A DNA stretch of 64,000 bases. Source: Berkiella sp963803015 (GTDB lineage Bacteria > Pseudomonadota > Gammaproteobacteria > Berkiellales > Berkiellaceae). The position numbers were made by a program, and so were the translations under genes. The stretch is from positions 248,001-312,000 of the forward strand of contig CAWDKV010000003.1 of NCBI GenBank assembly GCA_963803015.1, written 5' to 3'. The notes under the pieces are model-generated. The model made no database searches. It saw only the letters and a list, made by a program, of their open reading frames with translations, and was not told the DNA's origin. This document shows positions 26,074 to 35,125 of this stretch, piece after piece (within the stretch, counting starts at the first letter, position 1; each line of letters opens with the position of its first letter).

Positions 26074-26895
26074 TTCATGTTGCAGATAACGTTGCTTAAA
26101 AATGGAAAAAGTTTCTGCTGGGGTGAAAGAGCAGCCTAAATTTTGGTATGATTTTTTCTCGCCATGAAAATCAGAGCCGCCAGTGACGAGCCAATTTTTC
26201 TTCTGGGCTAAATCAAGGAAAGGTTGTTCTTGTTTAGGTCCCAAGTTCCCATAATAAGCTTCTATGCCATCAAAAGGCATGCTTAAAAGAGTAGAGAGTA
26301 TTTTCTTGTCTTTGATAAAGTGTGGGTGTGCTATTACAGCAAAGCCACCGGCTTTTTGAATAAGATGAATGGCTTCTAGTACGTCAGTTTGTGAGTCTGC
26401 GACATAGCAGCGTCCTTTATCTCCCAAATAGCGCTTAAAAGCCTTATCCATAGAAGGCGCAAAACCCTTTTGTACGATAAGTTTTGCAATATGAGGTCTA
26501 CCCAATGTGCTTTCTGGGAAATGCTGATGTAGCTCTTCTAGCGTGATAGGGATTTTGCAATCATGCAGTCGTTGGCAAATCTCTAGGTTTCGTTGGTATC
26601 GCTTTTGTTGTAATTGTTGGCAAAAGAGGTGCAAGGCTTCATTTTTCAAATCAAAAGCAAAGCCGAGCACATGAATGCTATTTTTTGCCAGATGGGTTGA
26701 AATTTCTATGCCAGGTATAAGGGAAATGCCAAGTGTTTTAGCATAAGGAACGGCCACTTCATAGGCATCTAGGGTATCGTGATCGGTGATGCTCAAACCG
26801 CTAAGATTTCTTTCTTTAGCTAGTTCTAAAAGCGCTGGAGTAGAAAATGTGCCATCAGAATGAAGCGTATGACAGTGGCAATCTGCTCTTTCCAC
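26053..26895 (-). CDS. PHP-domain phosphoesterase (TrpH / RNase AM-like)
   Basis: The 280 residues begin with the PHP motif ADCHCHTLHSDGTFS, then LSITDHDTLDAYE, GIEISTHLAKNSIHVLGF, AVIAHPHF and GGSDFHGEK, which together supply the metal-binding His/Asp set. The closest known relative is E. coli Rnm (YciV, TrpH), a 5'-3' exonuclease that matures 5S/16S/23S rRNA ends; a nucleotidase role is an alternative. It lies 6 bp after an EamA transporter gene, so the two probably form one transcript. Tail-to-tail overlap with the deaminase gene. Confidence 0.88.
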   Translation of the reverse strand: MERADCHCHTLHSDGTFSTPALLELAKERNLSGLSITDHDTLDAYEVAVPYAKTLGISLIPGIEISTHLAKNSIHVLGFAFDLKNEALHLFCQQLQQKRYQRNLEICQRLHDCKIPITLEELHQHFPESTLGRPHIAKLIVQKGFAPSMDKAFKRYLGDKGRCYVADSQTDVLEAIHLIQKAGGFAVIAHPHFIKDKKILSTLLSMPFDGIEAYYGNLGPKQEQPFLDLAQKKNWLVTGGSDFHGEKKSYQNLGCSFTPAETFSIFKQRYLQHELINQAT

Positions 26896-26901
26896 TGGGG
26901 G

Positions 26902-27846
26902 TTAACTTACATCCAATTTGGAGTTTTCTAAATTTTCAACTCGGAGATCGGTCGCAATCTCTTCAAGATAGAAAATGATTAGCCCTACAGAGAAAAGTGT
27001 CATCGAAGCATAAAAGTGCCAACTAATGATTTCATCTAAGAAATACCAACCAAAAAGAGAAGCAAATAATGGTGTAATTAATCCAGCAAGAGAAAGGAAG
27101 GTCGCTGAGAATCGTTTTAATAAATAGCCATATAAGTTATAACAAACGACATTTGAGATAAGGGTCATCCAGAGCGTACATTCCAAAAAGGGACCATATT
27201 TACCGCCAATAACAGGTAGAGGTGTCCAGCTCTCATTACTGAGATAAGAATGGAATAAAGCAAGCGATCCCCCAATTAACATGCTAACGCCGTTAGCCAT
27301 CATTGGAGAATAATTGAAATCATTAATAATTTTTTTCAGTAAAATCCAACCATAAACGCTGGCAAAGACGGCGATAATGAGGGCGATTTCAGCCCAGGAA
27401 ACAAAAAGTAAATCTTTGACGATATCGCTTGTAGCAGATTGAGTAAACAAAATAGGGGTTAAGCCTACGAATCCAATAAGCAAACCCATCCATTTTTTTA
27501 GGTTGAGTTTCTCTTTTAGCACCAAATAAGCAAAGAGAGCGGCGACAAAAGGAGAAAGGCTATAAATGAGACAAGCTTTGGCTGAACTCATATATTGCAG
27601 GCCCCAAATCTCTGCAATGTTCGTGATGTAGATACTCACTAATCCCAGTATGACTAAAGGGATCACATGCGAGATTTTGATTTTAAAAGCTTTACGGTTA
27701 AAGATAAATTGATGGCCAAGTAATAAAAACCCAGCAAAGGTCATACGCGAACCAATTAAAAAGAAGGGCTCTGAGAATTCAAGTGCGGATTTACTAAACG
27801 TAAATAGACTTGCAAAGAGGGCAAACAGTAGAATGACTAAGGGCAC
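26902..27846 (-). CDS. EamA/DMT-family drug/metabolite transporter
   Basis: The 314 residues form about ten hydrophobic helices in two five-helix halves, the EamA arrangement. Distinctive stretches are PFFLIGSRMTFAGFLLLGHQ, YSLSPFVAALFAYLVLKEKL, GFVGLTPI, and the second-half AGLITPLFASLFGWYFLDE. Substrate unknown; relatives export metabolites or amino acids. The terminal 20 residues are polar. First gene of a two-gene minus-strand unit with the PHP gene. The 263 bp between it and the divergent flavoprotein gene show no other gene. Confidence 0.9.
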   Translation of the reverse strand: MPLVILLFALFASLFTFSKSALEFSEPFFLIGSRMTFAGFLLLGHQFIFNRKAFKIKISHVIPLVILGLVSIYITNIAEIWGLQYMSSAKACLIYSLSPFVAALFAYLVLKEKLNLKKWMGLLIGFVGLTPILFTQSATSDIVKDLLFVSWAEIALIIAVFASVYGWILLKKIINDFNYSPMMANGVSMLIGGSLALFHSYLSNESWTPLPVIGGKYGPFLECTLWMTLISNVVCYNLYGYLLKRFSATFLSLAGLITPLFASLFGWYFLDEIISWHFYASMTLFSVGLIIFYLEEIATDLRVENLENSKLDVS

Positions 27847-28109
27847 GTCTTAGATCTCCCCTTTACCAATTTAAAACAAAAGACACCTGTTGATTAGCCA
27901 ACTAAGGGCTCTTTGTGCCTTGGCTATGTCTGCTTAGTTTAGTTCATAAGCCAATGTAACAAAAACCGTGAGTTACGAGATTAGCTTTATTATTATGAAC
28001 CAAGGTGAGATACTACCTGCTCCTGTCAAAAATTAATAGCCCCTTAGAAAAAAATCGAGGAGAGTTGTCGATTTTGCGATAGAAGGTCTCAATCTTAGAG
28101 TGATTAAAT

Positions 28110-29288
28110 ATGATTTCATGTGATGTATTAATTATTGGTGCAGGTGCGGCAGGCTTGATGTGTGCTATTGAGGCAGGTAAAAGAGGCCGCAAAGTCATTG
28201 TGATTGAGAGAGCGAACAAGCCTGGAAAAAAAATACTGATGTCAGGTGGTGGACGGTGTAATTTCACCAATTTAGCCATTTCACCTGAACGGTATCTTTC
28301 TCATAATCCTCATTTTTGTAAATCTGCTTTAAGTCGCTATACCCAATGGGACTTTATTAAATTAGTTGAAAAATACAAAATTAAATATCATGAAAAAACG
28401 CAAGGACAGCTATTTTGCGATAATAAAGCTAAAGACATTTTAAATATGTTATTGCAGGAATGTCAGCGCTTTGGGGTGCAAGTGATGCTCGATACGCCGG
28501 TTAAGGGGATTGAGAAAAAAAGTGATGGCGGCTTCTTACTCTTGACGCATCAGACACACATCTTCTGCCAGTCTTTAGTTGTTGCATCAGGAGGACTTTC
28601 TATCCCAACCATGGGGGCTTCTCCTTTTGGATATCAAGTGGCTAAGCAATTTGGTCTCAATGTGCTAACGACTCGGCCTGGGTTGGTGCCCTTTACTTTT
28701 CAAGGAGCGCTACAATCTCAATTTGCAGATTTGGCAGGGGTAAGCTTGTTGATAAAAGTGAGTATCGGTAAACAGTCTTTTGTTGATTATCTCTTATTTA
28801 CCCATTTAGGTTTGAGCGGGCCTGCGATTTTACAAATTTCTTCCTACTGGCAAAAAGGCCAAAAAATGGTGATAGATCTTTTACCGAATGAGGAGATTAA
28901 ACCCTTATTTTTGCAAGCACGAGCACAGCACCCCGATCAAAGCCTCTCGACTTTTCTAGGATATCACTTACCCAAGCGGCTAGTTAAAATTTTATTTCCA
29001 CAAGCCTCTAGTCAACCCTTAAAAACACTTTCTCCCGCGCAATTAGAGACACTTCATCATCAAATTCATACCTGGCAATTATTGCCAAATGGGACAGAAG
29101 GCTACCGTACGGCGGAAGTGACTTTAGGCGGCGTGGATTGTCATGTTATTTCTTCTAAGACCTTCGAAGCAAATCAGATCAAGGGGCTTTATTTTATCGG
29201 TGAAGTGCTGGATGTGACTGGGTGGTTAGGGGGGTATAACTTTCAATGGGCATGGTCCTCGGGTTGGGTAGCCGGAGGAGTGGTCTGA
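28110..29288 (+). CDS. BaiN/HI0933-family NAD(P)/FAD-dependent oxidoreductase
   Basis: The 392 residues open with the FAD dinucleotide-binding motif (DVLIIGAGAAGLMCAIEAGK) and the family's PGKKILMSGGGRCNFTN. Further segments are QSLVVASGGLSIPTMGASPF, LFTHLGLSGPAILQISSY, and the C-terminal GLYFIGEVLDVTGWLGGYNF with QWAWSSGWVAG. This matches the HI0933/YhiN flavoprotein family, whose physiological substrate is largely undefined. It stands alone, followed by a 480-bp stretch with a tiny lysine-rich gene and an ERIC-like element. Confidence 0.93.
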   Translation: MISCDVLIIGAGAAGLMCAIEAGKRGRKVIVIERANKPGKKILMSGGGRCNFTNLAISPERYLSHNPHFCKSALSRYTQWDFIKLVEKYKIKYHEKTQGQLFCDNKAKDILNMLLQECQRFGVQVMLDTPVKGIEKKSDGGFLLLTHQTHIFCQSLVVASGGLSIPTMGASPFGYQVAKQFGLNVLTTRPGLVPFTFQGALQSQFADLAGVSLLIKVSIGKQSFVDYLLFTHLGLSGPAILQISSYWQKGQKMVIDLLPNEEIKPLFLQARAQHPDQSLSTFLGYHLPKRLVKILFPQASSQPLKTLSPAQLETLHHQIHTWQLLPNGTEGYRTAEVTLGGVDCHVISSKTFEANQIKGLYFIGEVLDVTGWLGGYNFQWAWSSGWVAGGVV

Positions 29289-29375
29289 TATGAAAATTTG
29301 TAATTTTATACAAGATGATGTAGTTTTCTAGGGCTCGTTACATACAGTTGTTAATTTCTTAATTAGGAGAGAGAT

Positions 29376-29483
29376 ATGGCTAATAAAGAAAAAAAGTCAC
29401 AGAAAGAAGCTAAAAAGGCACCCAAATATAAAAACGTGAAAGAAAAACGTAAAGCAAAAGAGGAAGAAAAAAAGGGCAAGTAA
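29376..29483 (+). CDS. Very small lysine-rich protein (35 aa)
   Basis: ATG 29376 to TAA 29481-29483 encodes 35 residues beginning MANKEKKSQKEAKK and ending in EEEKKGK. Sixteen of 35 are Lys. AGGAGAGAG lies just upstream of the ATG, a strong ribosome-binding site, which is the main reason to regard it as real. No homologue recognised. It could bind RNA or DNA, judging only from charge. It lies between the BaiN-like flavoprotein gene (88 bp upstream) and an ERIC-like element. Confidence 0.6.
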   Translation: MANKEKKSQKEAKKAPKYKNVKEKRKAKEEEKKGK

Positions 29484-29513
29484 CCAACTAACCCTGATAC
29501 TTAATATTGTCAG

Positions 29514-29640
29514 TATACCCAAAGCAGATGATTTTTCGGCTAGGCGTCAAGTTCTTGAGGCCCCAGGAGCGTACTTTGGCACGTGACTGGGGTGAAAGAG
29601 CGCAGACAACAACGCTGAAAATTCATCTGGGAAGGGTATA
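29514..29640 (+). repeat. ERIC-like element, copy 1
   Basis: A 127-bp element with TATACCC...GGGTATA ends. The centre reads CCCCAGGAGCGTAC, a short loop, then CACGTGACTGGGGTGA. It matches the enterobacterial ERIC/IRU consensus in length, ends and central hairpin (GTGACTGGGGTGA; CTCCTGGGG on the other strand). This copy is the most diverged in its middle (GTTCTTGAGG in place of the copy-3 GCAAACGAAG). It lies in the gap before cbpA. Confidence 0.85.
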
Positions 29641-29767
29641 TCACCCTTCATCCCCCTCCGTTTCCTAAACACTTCTAAAGACTGGCGTTGCTTGTTCTTC
29701 ACGCGCAATAGGTTATTATTGTGATCTGTGCACGCGTTTTCTTATAACTGAAGGATGAAAATCCAAA

Positions 29768-30694
29768 ATGGAATTTAAAGATTATTATAAAATACTAGGT
29801 GTCGAGCCTAACACACCGACAGAGCAAATTAAGAAGGCTTATCGTAAACTAGCTCGTCGTTATCATCCTGATGTGAGTAAAGAAGAGAACGCTGAGAATA
29901 AATTTAAAGAAGCTAACGAAGCGTGGGAAGTGTTAAAAGATGATGCCAAGCGTAAACAATATGATGCGCTTCGGGCTGGCGGCTATCGTGAAGGTCAAGA
30001 ATATCAGCCTGGTCAACAACAACAGCGCCACTACCAGCGTGATAATTCAGAACAAGGTGATGTAAGAGACTTTAGTGATTTTTTTAGTTCGATTTTTGGT
30101 AATGCGGGTGGACCCGGAGAATTTCATTTTCAAGAAAGAGCGCAACGGCCGCACAAAGGGCGAGATATTCAAGCTAAAATTAAAATCCCTCTTAATATCG
30201 CTTTTCAGGGGGGAACACACCCTCTTCATCTTGCGGCATCTTCTATAGAGCAGGCGACTCTCAATGTCAGTATCCCTAAAGGGGTAAAAAATGGTAGTCA
30301 AATTCGCTTAAAAGGGAAAGGGGAGCCTGGTATACAGGGTGGGCCTTTCGGCGATCTTTATTTAGAAATTGAAGTGCTGCCCTTTAAGAGCTTCAAATTA
30401 GTTGACCAAGATGTACATCTATCTTTACCCATTACGCCATGGGAGGCTGCATTAGGTGCGACCATCTCCGTGCCCACTTTGGAAGGCAAAGTAAATCTAA
30501 AAATTCCAGCCGGTTCGCGCTCTGGCCAAAAGTTAAGATTAAAGGAAAAAGGATTGCCAGGATCTCAGCAGGGTGATCAAATTGTGACCTTGTTCATTCA
30601 AACACCTAAGCCAAAAAATGAAGAAGAAAAAAATATCTACGAAAAAATGGCAGAAAAATTAGCTTATAACCCCCGTGAAGAAATGGGAGTCTGA
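29768..30694 (+). CDS. cbpA: Curved DNA-binding / DnaJ-class co-chaperone CbpA
   Basis: The 308 residues start with a J domain (MEFKDYYKILGVEPNTPTEQ) containing the HPD tripeptide (RRYHPDVSKEE) that stimulates DnaK. A Gln-rich linker (about 75-100) follows, then the two DnaJ C-terminal substrate domains (GTHPLHLAASS, IPKGVKNGSQIRLKGKGEPG, LEGKVNLKIPAGSRSGQKLR). There is no Cys-rich zinc domain, which separates CbpA from DnaJ. Directly followed by cbpM, its inhibitor, as in E. coli. Confidence 0.95.
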   Translation: MEFKDYYKILGVEPNTPTEQIKKAYRKLARRYHPDVSKEENAENKFKEANEAWEVLKDDAKRKQYDALRAGGYREGQEYQPGQQQQRHYQRDNSEQGDVRDFSDFFSSIFGNAGGPGEFHFQERAQRPHKGRDIQAKIKIPLNIAFQGGTHPLHLAASSIEQATLNVSIPKGVKNGSQIRLKGKGEPGIQGGPFGDLYLEIEVLPFKSFKLVDQDVHLSLPITPWEAALGATISVPTLEGKVNLKIPAGSRSGQKLRLKEKGLPGSQQGDQIVTLFIQTPKPKNEEEKNIYEKMAEKLAYNPREEMGV

Positions 30695-30698
30695 CCAG

Positions 30699-31007
30699 AT
30701 GGAATTCAACTCAAATTCACAAACCGTTATTATTTTGGATGAAATTAGTTTTAAGCTCACTGAAATTTCAACTATATGTAATGTGAATGAAACACTTATC
30801 ATAGAATTTGTTGACTATGGGATTTTAGAACCGTTAGGTAAAGAGCCAAAGGAATGGGTATTTTCAGCAAAGAATTTAAAGCGCGCGCAAAAAGCTATCA
30901 GATTAAGTAGAGATTTAGAGATTAATTTAGCTGGGATCTCCTTGATTTTAGAGTTGCTAGATGAAATAGGCGAATTGCGCCAAAAAAGCTCTTTGCTAGA
31001 GAAATAA
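30699..31007 (+). CDS. cbpM: Chaperone modulator CbpM
   Basis: The 102-residue MerR-like protein binds the J domain of CbpA and inhibits it. Visible: FKLTEISTICNVNETLIIEFVDYGILEP (helix-turn-helix-like start as in MerR) and AQKAIRLSRDLEINLAGISLILELLDEI (dimerisation helix). It starts 4 bp after the cbpA stop, with GGAG inside the last cbpA codons as its likely ribosome-binding site. An in-frame start at 30675 would overlap cbpA. The pairing fixes the identity. Confidence 0.9.
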   Translation: MEFNSNSQTVIILDEISFKLTEISTICNVNETLIIEFVDYGILEPLGKEPKEWVFSAKNLKRAQKAIRLSRDLEINLAGISLILELLDEIGELRQKSSLLEK

Positions 31008-31036
31008 GGTTTATACTGCTTTCCACTGAAATATAT

Positions 31037-31606
31037 TTAGGCCAATTCTACTGAATTATCTTTTAGTGCTTGAGCACGTTCAAGGATGTCTGGTAAATTT
31101 AATTTACGATAATGAGATTCAATTTGTAAATGACAAGGTTGAGTCGTTGGTTTGAGTTCGATCTGATACGGTCCTATTTTATCAATCGCAATCACATCGT
31201 CCACTACTAAGTGATCATCACTATGTTGCTGATGCAATCCTTTACACAATTCATTTTTTGCTCTCGCTAAGGCTGCAATACGCGAAGGAGCGATATAAAA
31301 ATTCACTTCATGAATTTCACCAAAGAAGCCAGGCTTATAGCCGCCAAAATTAGCAAAAAACAAAGTGTCGCCTTCCTTTTTTTCTTCTTTGTTTTCACGA
31401 CTAATAATGATTTCATGGCCATCTACATATTTTAGCGCGACGGAAGAGTCGATGTGTAAACTCTTTGTCATACCGCCAAACCATTTGTTGACTAAATGTG
31501 GATAAAGGGCTTCTAAAGACTCTCCAACAACAAATACAACATCGTGTAGTTCAATATTACATCCTGCTGCTCGACCCCCTAATAGGACTGCGTATAAATT
31601 GAGCAT
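31037..31606 (-). CDS. DUF1543 domain protein
   Basis: The 189 residues match the DUF1543 pattern: an N-terminal LYAVLLGGRAAGCNIELHDV, VFVVGESLEALYPHLVNKWFG, then a second copy-like segment FFANFGGYKPGFFGEIHEVNF. These are conserved in small cytoplasmic proteins of Legionella, Coxiella and other gammaproteobacteria. Function unknown. It is transcribed towards cbpM and separated by 90 bp from the pentapeptide/amidotransferase gene. Confidence 0.78.
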   Translation of the reverse strand: MLNLYAVLLGGRAAGCNIELHDVVFVVGESLEALYPHLVNKWFGGMTKSLHIDSSVALKYVDGHEIIISRENKEEKKEGDTLFFANFGGYKPGFFGEIHEVNFYIAPSRIAALARAKNELCKGLHQQHSDDHLVVDDVIAIDKIGPYQIELKPTTQPCHLQIESHYRKLNLPDILERAQALKDNSVELA

Positions 31607-31696
31607 ACCTTTACCTAATTAAATTAAAGATAGAGAATATTATACACAAATGACTTGATATTTTGAATAGTTTTATAGAAAATCTCATTTTATTCG

Positions 31697-33274
31697 TTAA
31701 ATGAAATGATCCAGCAATTGAGGAAACTCAACCCCTAATAGCGTGCTTTTTTGCTCTAGGGAGAAGGATGATTCTCCTGGCCAGGTCGCTTTCTCTTCAT
31801 TGACGAATTTAAATCCACCGTCTTCGTATTTAAGATCAAGGATTTCCATGAAGGGTAGATCAACCTTCAAAACGTCAGCCAGTTCTAAAGCTGTCGTATA
31901 GGACTGCCATTTTGTTGCGGCCTCGATGAAATTAATGACAATTTGTTTATTCGCATTATCAGTAAGGTATTCAGGGTGAAATTGCGTTAAAAAAATGGGA
32001 CTGCCATCTATTGCTTGACAAGCTTTCACTACGTCATCGTAGGTAGCAACCACTTCTAGCCCTTTTCCTACATGATGTATGGCTTGGTGATGTTCCGACT
32101 TACCAATAATGCCTTCTTCAATGGCTTCTCCAATCATGCCAGTAGGTGTCACAATTTTAAGATTCTGCTTAGCAAACTGTCCTGAAACATTTTGGTAGAG
32201 ATCTCCTCCAAAATAGATATTAATCATCTGAGAGCCATGACAAACACCAATAATAGGCTTGTTTTGATGGAGTGCTTCTTGAATTAATGAAAATTCTAAC
32301 ATTTCACGTGTGTAAGAATCAGCAACTTTTGTAAGATCTATTTTTGATTTTCCATAAAACTCGGGATGAATATCAAAGATGACGCCAGGGATCCAAACAG
32401 CATCGACTTGATCAACATATTCCTTAGTGATCTGATTGAGGCTCTTAATGCTAGGATAATTAGAATTTAGAATAAATTGAGGAATGGAGTCTTCTAGGTG
32501 ATGGTTAGTGCGATAATAATCTTTTATTGCTTTTTTTACATCTCTATTTAAGTTTGATTCTAGATTTCTAGGTAATTGATAAGGATTGATGGTTAGCGTG
32601 TCTACATCATAAAAGTTTAAAGCTTTTTCTGCAGAAATATGCCATTGAGATTGACCAACAATCCCGACGGTTGGCTCAACTTCCTCAACATATACCGATG
32701 ATGTCAAGTCAAAATCAAACTCAGTATTAACCAACCCGACTTTATTAGCAGAATTGCCCATGGACCAGATATTTTTCATGGTGTTTTCAGAAAAAATGGT
32801 GTGTTGAAAAACATTATTATTAAAAGCAGTATGCTCGATATTATCATTAAGAAACCAACACTGTGTAACCGCTGTGTTGTCTATCAAAACCTTATAAAAA
32901 CTTGTATTGACAAAAGCACTATGATCTAGCTTAGAATTTTTAAACAAACAGTGATCAATAGAAGCATTGGAAAATAAACAATTTGAAAAATCACCTGAAA
33001 ATAGGGTATTGACAAAATTTCCAGTAAATTTAACGGACTCAAATTGACAACCTGAAAAGTCAACGGTAGTCTTTTCAGACCAATTCGCATGAAGAGGCAT
33101 ATGACTAATGGTTTTTGAATAACCCTTTTCTTCTAAAAGGGAAGCAACATGAACATAACCTTGAGGGTTGATATTAGAAAATAGAAGAGAAATTTCTTGT
33201 TGTGATGCTACTTTTTCATTTCTGCTACGGACAATATTCTTTTGTTTTTCTGCACTAGAATGACTTAGAACCAT
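31697..33274 (-). CDS. Pentapeptide-repeat-like plus gamma-glutamyl hydrolase (peptidase C26) fusion
   Basis: The 525 residues have two parts. Residues about 70-180 are a beta-solenoid of A/N-x-F-x-x pentapeptide-type repeats (FSGCQFESVKF, FSNCLFSNASIDHCLFKN, AFNNNVFQHTIF). Residues about 200-460 are a class I glutamine amidotransferase-like domain of the C26/PuuD group: PIIGVCHGSQMINIYFGG (nucleophile C345), SEHHQAIHH, and TQFHPEYL (H433, E435). The remaining 70 residues are unassigned. C26 enzymes cut gamma-glutamyl bonds; the solenoid partner is unusual. The ATG at 33274 is preferred over a TTG at 33295. Possibly an effector. Confidence 0.8.
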   Translation of the reverse strand: MVLSHSSAEKQKNIVRSRNEKVASQQEISLLFSNINPQGYVHVASLLEEKGYSKTISHMPLHANWSEKTTVDFSGCQFESVKFTGNFVNTLFSGDFSNCLFSNASIDHCLFKNSKLDHSAFVNTSFYKVLIDNTAVTQCWFLNDNIEHTAFNNNVFQHTIFSENTMKNIWSMGNSANKVGLVNTEFDFDLTSSVYVEEVEPTVGIVGQSQWHISAEKALNFYDVDTLTINPYQLPRNLESNLNRDVKKAIKDYYRTNHHLEDSIPQFILNSNYPSIKSLNQITKEYVDQVDAVWIPGVIFDIHPEFYGKSKIDLTKVADSYTREMLEFSLIQEALHQNKPIIGVCHGSQMINIYFGGDLYQNVSGQFAKQNLKIVTPTGMIGEAIEEGIIGKSEHHQAIHHVGKGLEVVATYDDVVKACQAIDGSPIFLTQFHPEYLTDNANKQIVINFIEAATKWQSYTTALELADVLKVDLPFMEILDLKYEDGGFKFVNEEKATWPGESSFSLEQKSTLLGVEFPQLLDHFI

Positions 33275-33454
33275 GATACTTCTCACATCTACCAATCTGA
33301 GACAAATTTAATCGGACCTTCACAGTTTGTTGCGGAGGGATGTCATTAACGAGGGTGTATTTTTATATACCCTTTACGTAAAATGGACGAATCAAAGTGA
33401 GCCCAAAACATATCTATATTAAGCGTAATGTGAGTTGATTACTATTTCCAGTTT

Positions 33455-34567
33455 TTATTGTACTTTGCAATCCGTACTTTTTGCCAAACCGACTTCTAAA
33501 CTCATATAGCGACTGAGGAGTGGGGAAAACTCATCGGGATCAATGCCAAACCGTTGTGCGTGTGTATTTAATACTTGATTTAACCCGGCGTTTTGTAAAA
33601 AAGAAAATACGATAGCCATTCTCTGAGTGACTTCAGGCACAGCTTCAGACCGATTTTGCATCCATACTCCCCAGGTTGCATCATTCCGAGGATCATTTGC
33701 TTGTACACCAAGATTAGTCATTTCAAATTTTTTACCAAATGTATCTTCCATTAAATAGGTTGCGCCAATCATATCAAGTGGATAGCTTGCAGTAGCTAAT
33801 TTTAATTTTTCTTGTTTTGATTTGAGATCAATGGGGAAATCAATGATTTGTTTTGGATAGGCGGCTTTTAATTGTTCAAAGATGGCGACTTGATCTGCCG
33901 TACGCCCTTTGGCTACGATGGCTTTAGTCGCTGGATCTATTACCTCTTGTCTTTGTGCTTTGTCGTAAGCAACAATCAAAATGCCACCTGCCTTTAAATA
34001 ATCCCGGATAATGTTAGCGCGAGATAAGGTCAGAGATTTTAGCACTGGATTGTTCATGATTTCTTCAGCCAACAACTGGGGCGTCGGAGAGCCAACTGTG
34101 ACACAAGGTGTTGCAATAGTGGGGGTGTGAATGATCCAGATCGATTTGGCAATTTTCTCGTCCTTTGTGGCGCTAAGTCTTTCTGTTATTTTTCTTTTTA
34201 CTGCAGCTTGTACACTTGCTGCAGGCAGTATGCCCGTGATCTTTGCAACATGATCAATTGCTTTGCGTTCAGCAGAAGTCTGGATCGTAACAAAAACAGA
34301 ACGCGCTTCTTTATCAGAAAGATGATTTCTGAGCGCAAATCCGTTTTTCCGGATTTCTGACATAACGGATGCGCCACTGATACGCACAGACTCTTCAGGA
34401 GTAAGTGTTATATCTTTAAATGCTTCTTCGGTAAAGTCTTGGAGTTGTCTTAAGAGTGAGGGCAGGCGATTTTTCTGCATAATAAAATAAAAAGCGAAAA
34501 GGGTAACAAAGAAAGCACAGAAGAGCAAAAAGGAAAATTTTAAGGTCAATTTGCGTGTTTTTAGCAT
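33455..34567 (-). CDS. Membrane-anchored protein of unknown function
   Basis: The 370 residues start with one uncleaved transmembrane helix (FSFLLFCAFFVTLFAFYFIM), predicting a periplasm- or cytoplasm-facing body of about 335 residues. It includes IWIIHTPTIATPCVTVG, RDYLKAGGILIVAYDKA and PLDMIGATYLMEDTFGKKFE, which look like alternating strand/helix of an alpha/beta fold. No family recognised. Single gene between the pentapeptide fusion and a small lipoprotein gene. Confidence 0.6.
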   Translation of the reverse strand: MLKTRKLTLKFSFLLFCAFFVTLFAFYFIMQKNRLPSLLRQLQDFTEEAFKDITLTPEESVRISGASVMSEIRKNGFALRNHLSDKEARSVFVTIQTSAERKAIDHVAKITGILPAASVQAAVKRKITERLSATKDEKIAKSIWIIHTPTIATPCVTVGSPTPQLLAEEIMNNPVLKSLTLSRANIIRDYLKAGGILIVAYDKAQRQEVIDPATKAIVAKGRTADQVAIFEQLKAAYPKQIIDFPIDLKSKQEKLKLATASYPLDMIGATYLMEDTFGKKFEMTNLGVQANDPRNDATWGVWMQNRSEAVPEVTQRMAIVFSFLQNAGLNQVLNTHAQRFGIDPDEFSPLLSRYMSLEVGLAKSTDCKVQ

Positions 34568-34710
34568 GATTTAGTTCAGGATCAATGATTTTCTTGCATA
34601 ATAACCTAAAAGTAGCGCATTACAAAATTGCATATGCATTATTCTCTTTCTATTTTGATTTTAGGCGCTCGTCGAAGCAAAGTTTTGCCGAGCCTGGTGT
34701 TATTTTGTTG

Positions 34711-34728
34711 TGCCAGCGAAGGCTGGCA
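34711..34728. repeat. Short palindrome TGCCAGC-GAAG-GCTGGCA
   Basis: Perfect 7-bp arms around a 4-nt loop. The same kind of palindrome, followed by TCCAGTC, is common as a dispersed element in several AT-rich intracellular bacteria. It is the only structured element seen between the membrane-anchored gene and the small lipoprotein gene (34568-34783). Confidence 0.5.
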
Positions 34729-34783
34729 TCCAGTCTTATTTAAATAGGATTTTTAAGATAAACAAACTAAATAGGGAGCAATA

Positions 34784-34939
34784 TTATCGCGAAGGGCTAT
34801 CTCTCATCTCTCCGTCATAAGATTCTTGTTCCATTTGTGATGTACTATGGCCAGATACAGAGTGCGTTCTTTGATTATTATTACAACTCACTAAACAAAA
34901 TACGGCAATAACAGATATTAAGTTTATGATCACTTTCAT
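34784..34939 (-). CDS. Small lipoprotein (51 aa)
   Basis: ATG at 34939 to TAA at 34784-34786 encodes 51 residues: MKVIINLISVIAVFCLVSC, a clean signal peptide with lipobox LVSC (Cys19), then a short polar tail rich in Ser/Asn ending DSPSR. GAGGA lies upstream of the ATG. It resembles entericidin-sized lipoproteins in size only. Easily missed because of its length. Confidence rests on the signal sequence and ribosome-binding site. Confidence 0.6.
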   Translation of the reverse strand: MKVIINLISVIAVFCLVSCNNNQRTHSVSGHSTSQMEQESYDGEMRDSPSR

Positions 34940-34997
34940 TATTTCATTCCTCTTTTATAGAACCCCCGCAGCTTGAAGCTGCAAGAATTTTTATTAC

Positions 34998-35124
34998 TAC
35001 CCTTCTCAGATGAATTTTTGGCGTTGTTGCCTGCGCTCTTTCACCCCAGTCACGTACCAAAGCGTACGTTCCTGGGGCCTCAGGAGCTTGGCGCCTAGCC
35101 AAAAAATCATCTGCTTTGGGTATA
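34998..35124 (-). repeat. ERIC-like element, copy 2 (inverted relative to copy 1)
   Basis: A 127-bp element from TACCCTTCTCAGATGAA to TTTGGGTATA. Central hairpin CCCCAGTCACGTAC...GTACGTTCCTGGGG. Its right end is 1 bp from the stop of the isochorismatase gene (35126), so it forms the 3' untranslated region of that transcript. Confidence 0.87.
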
Positions 35125-35125
35125 T

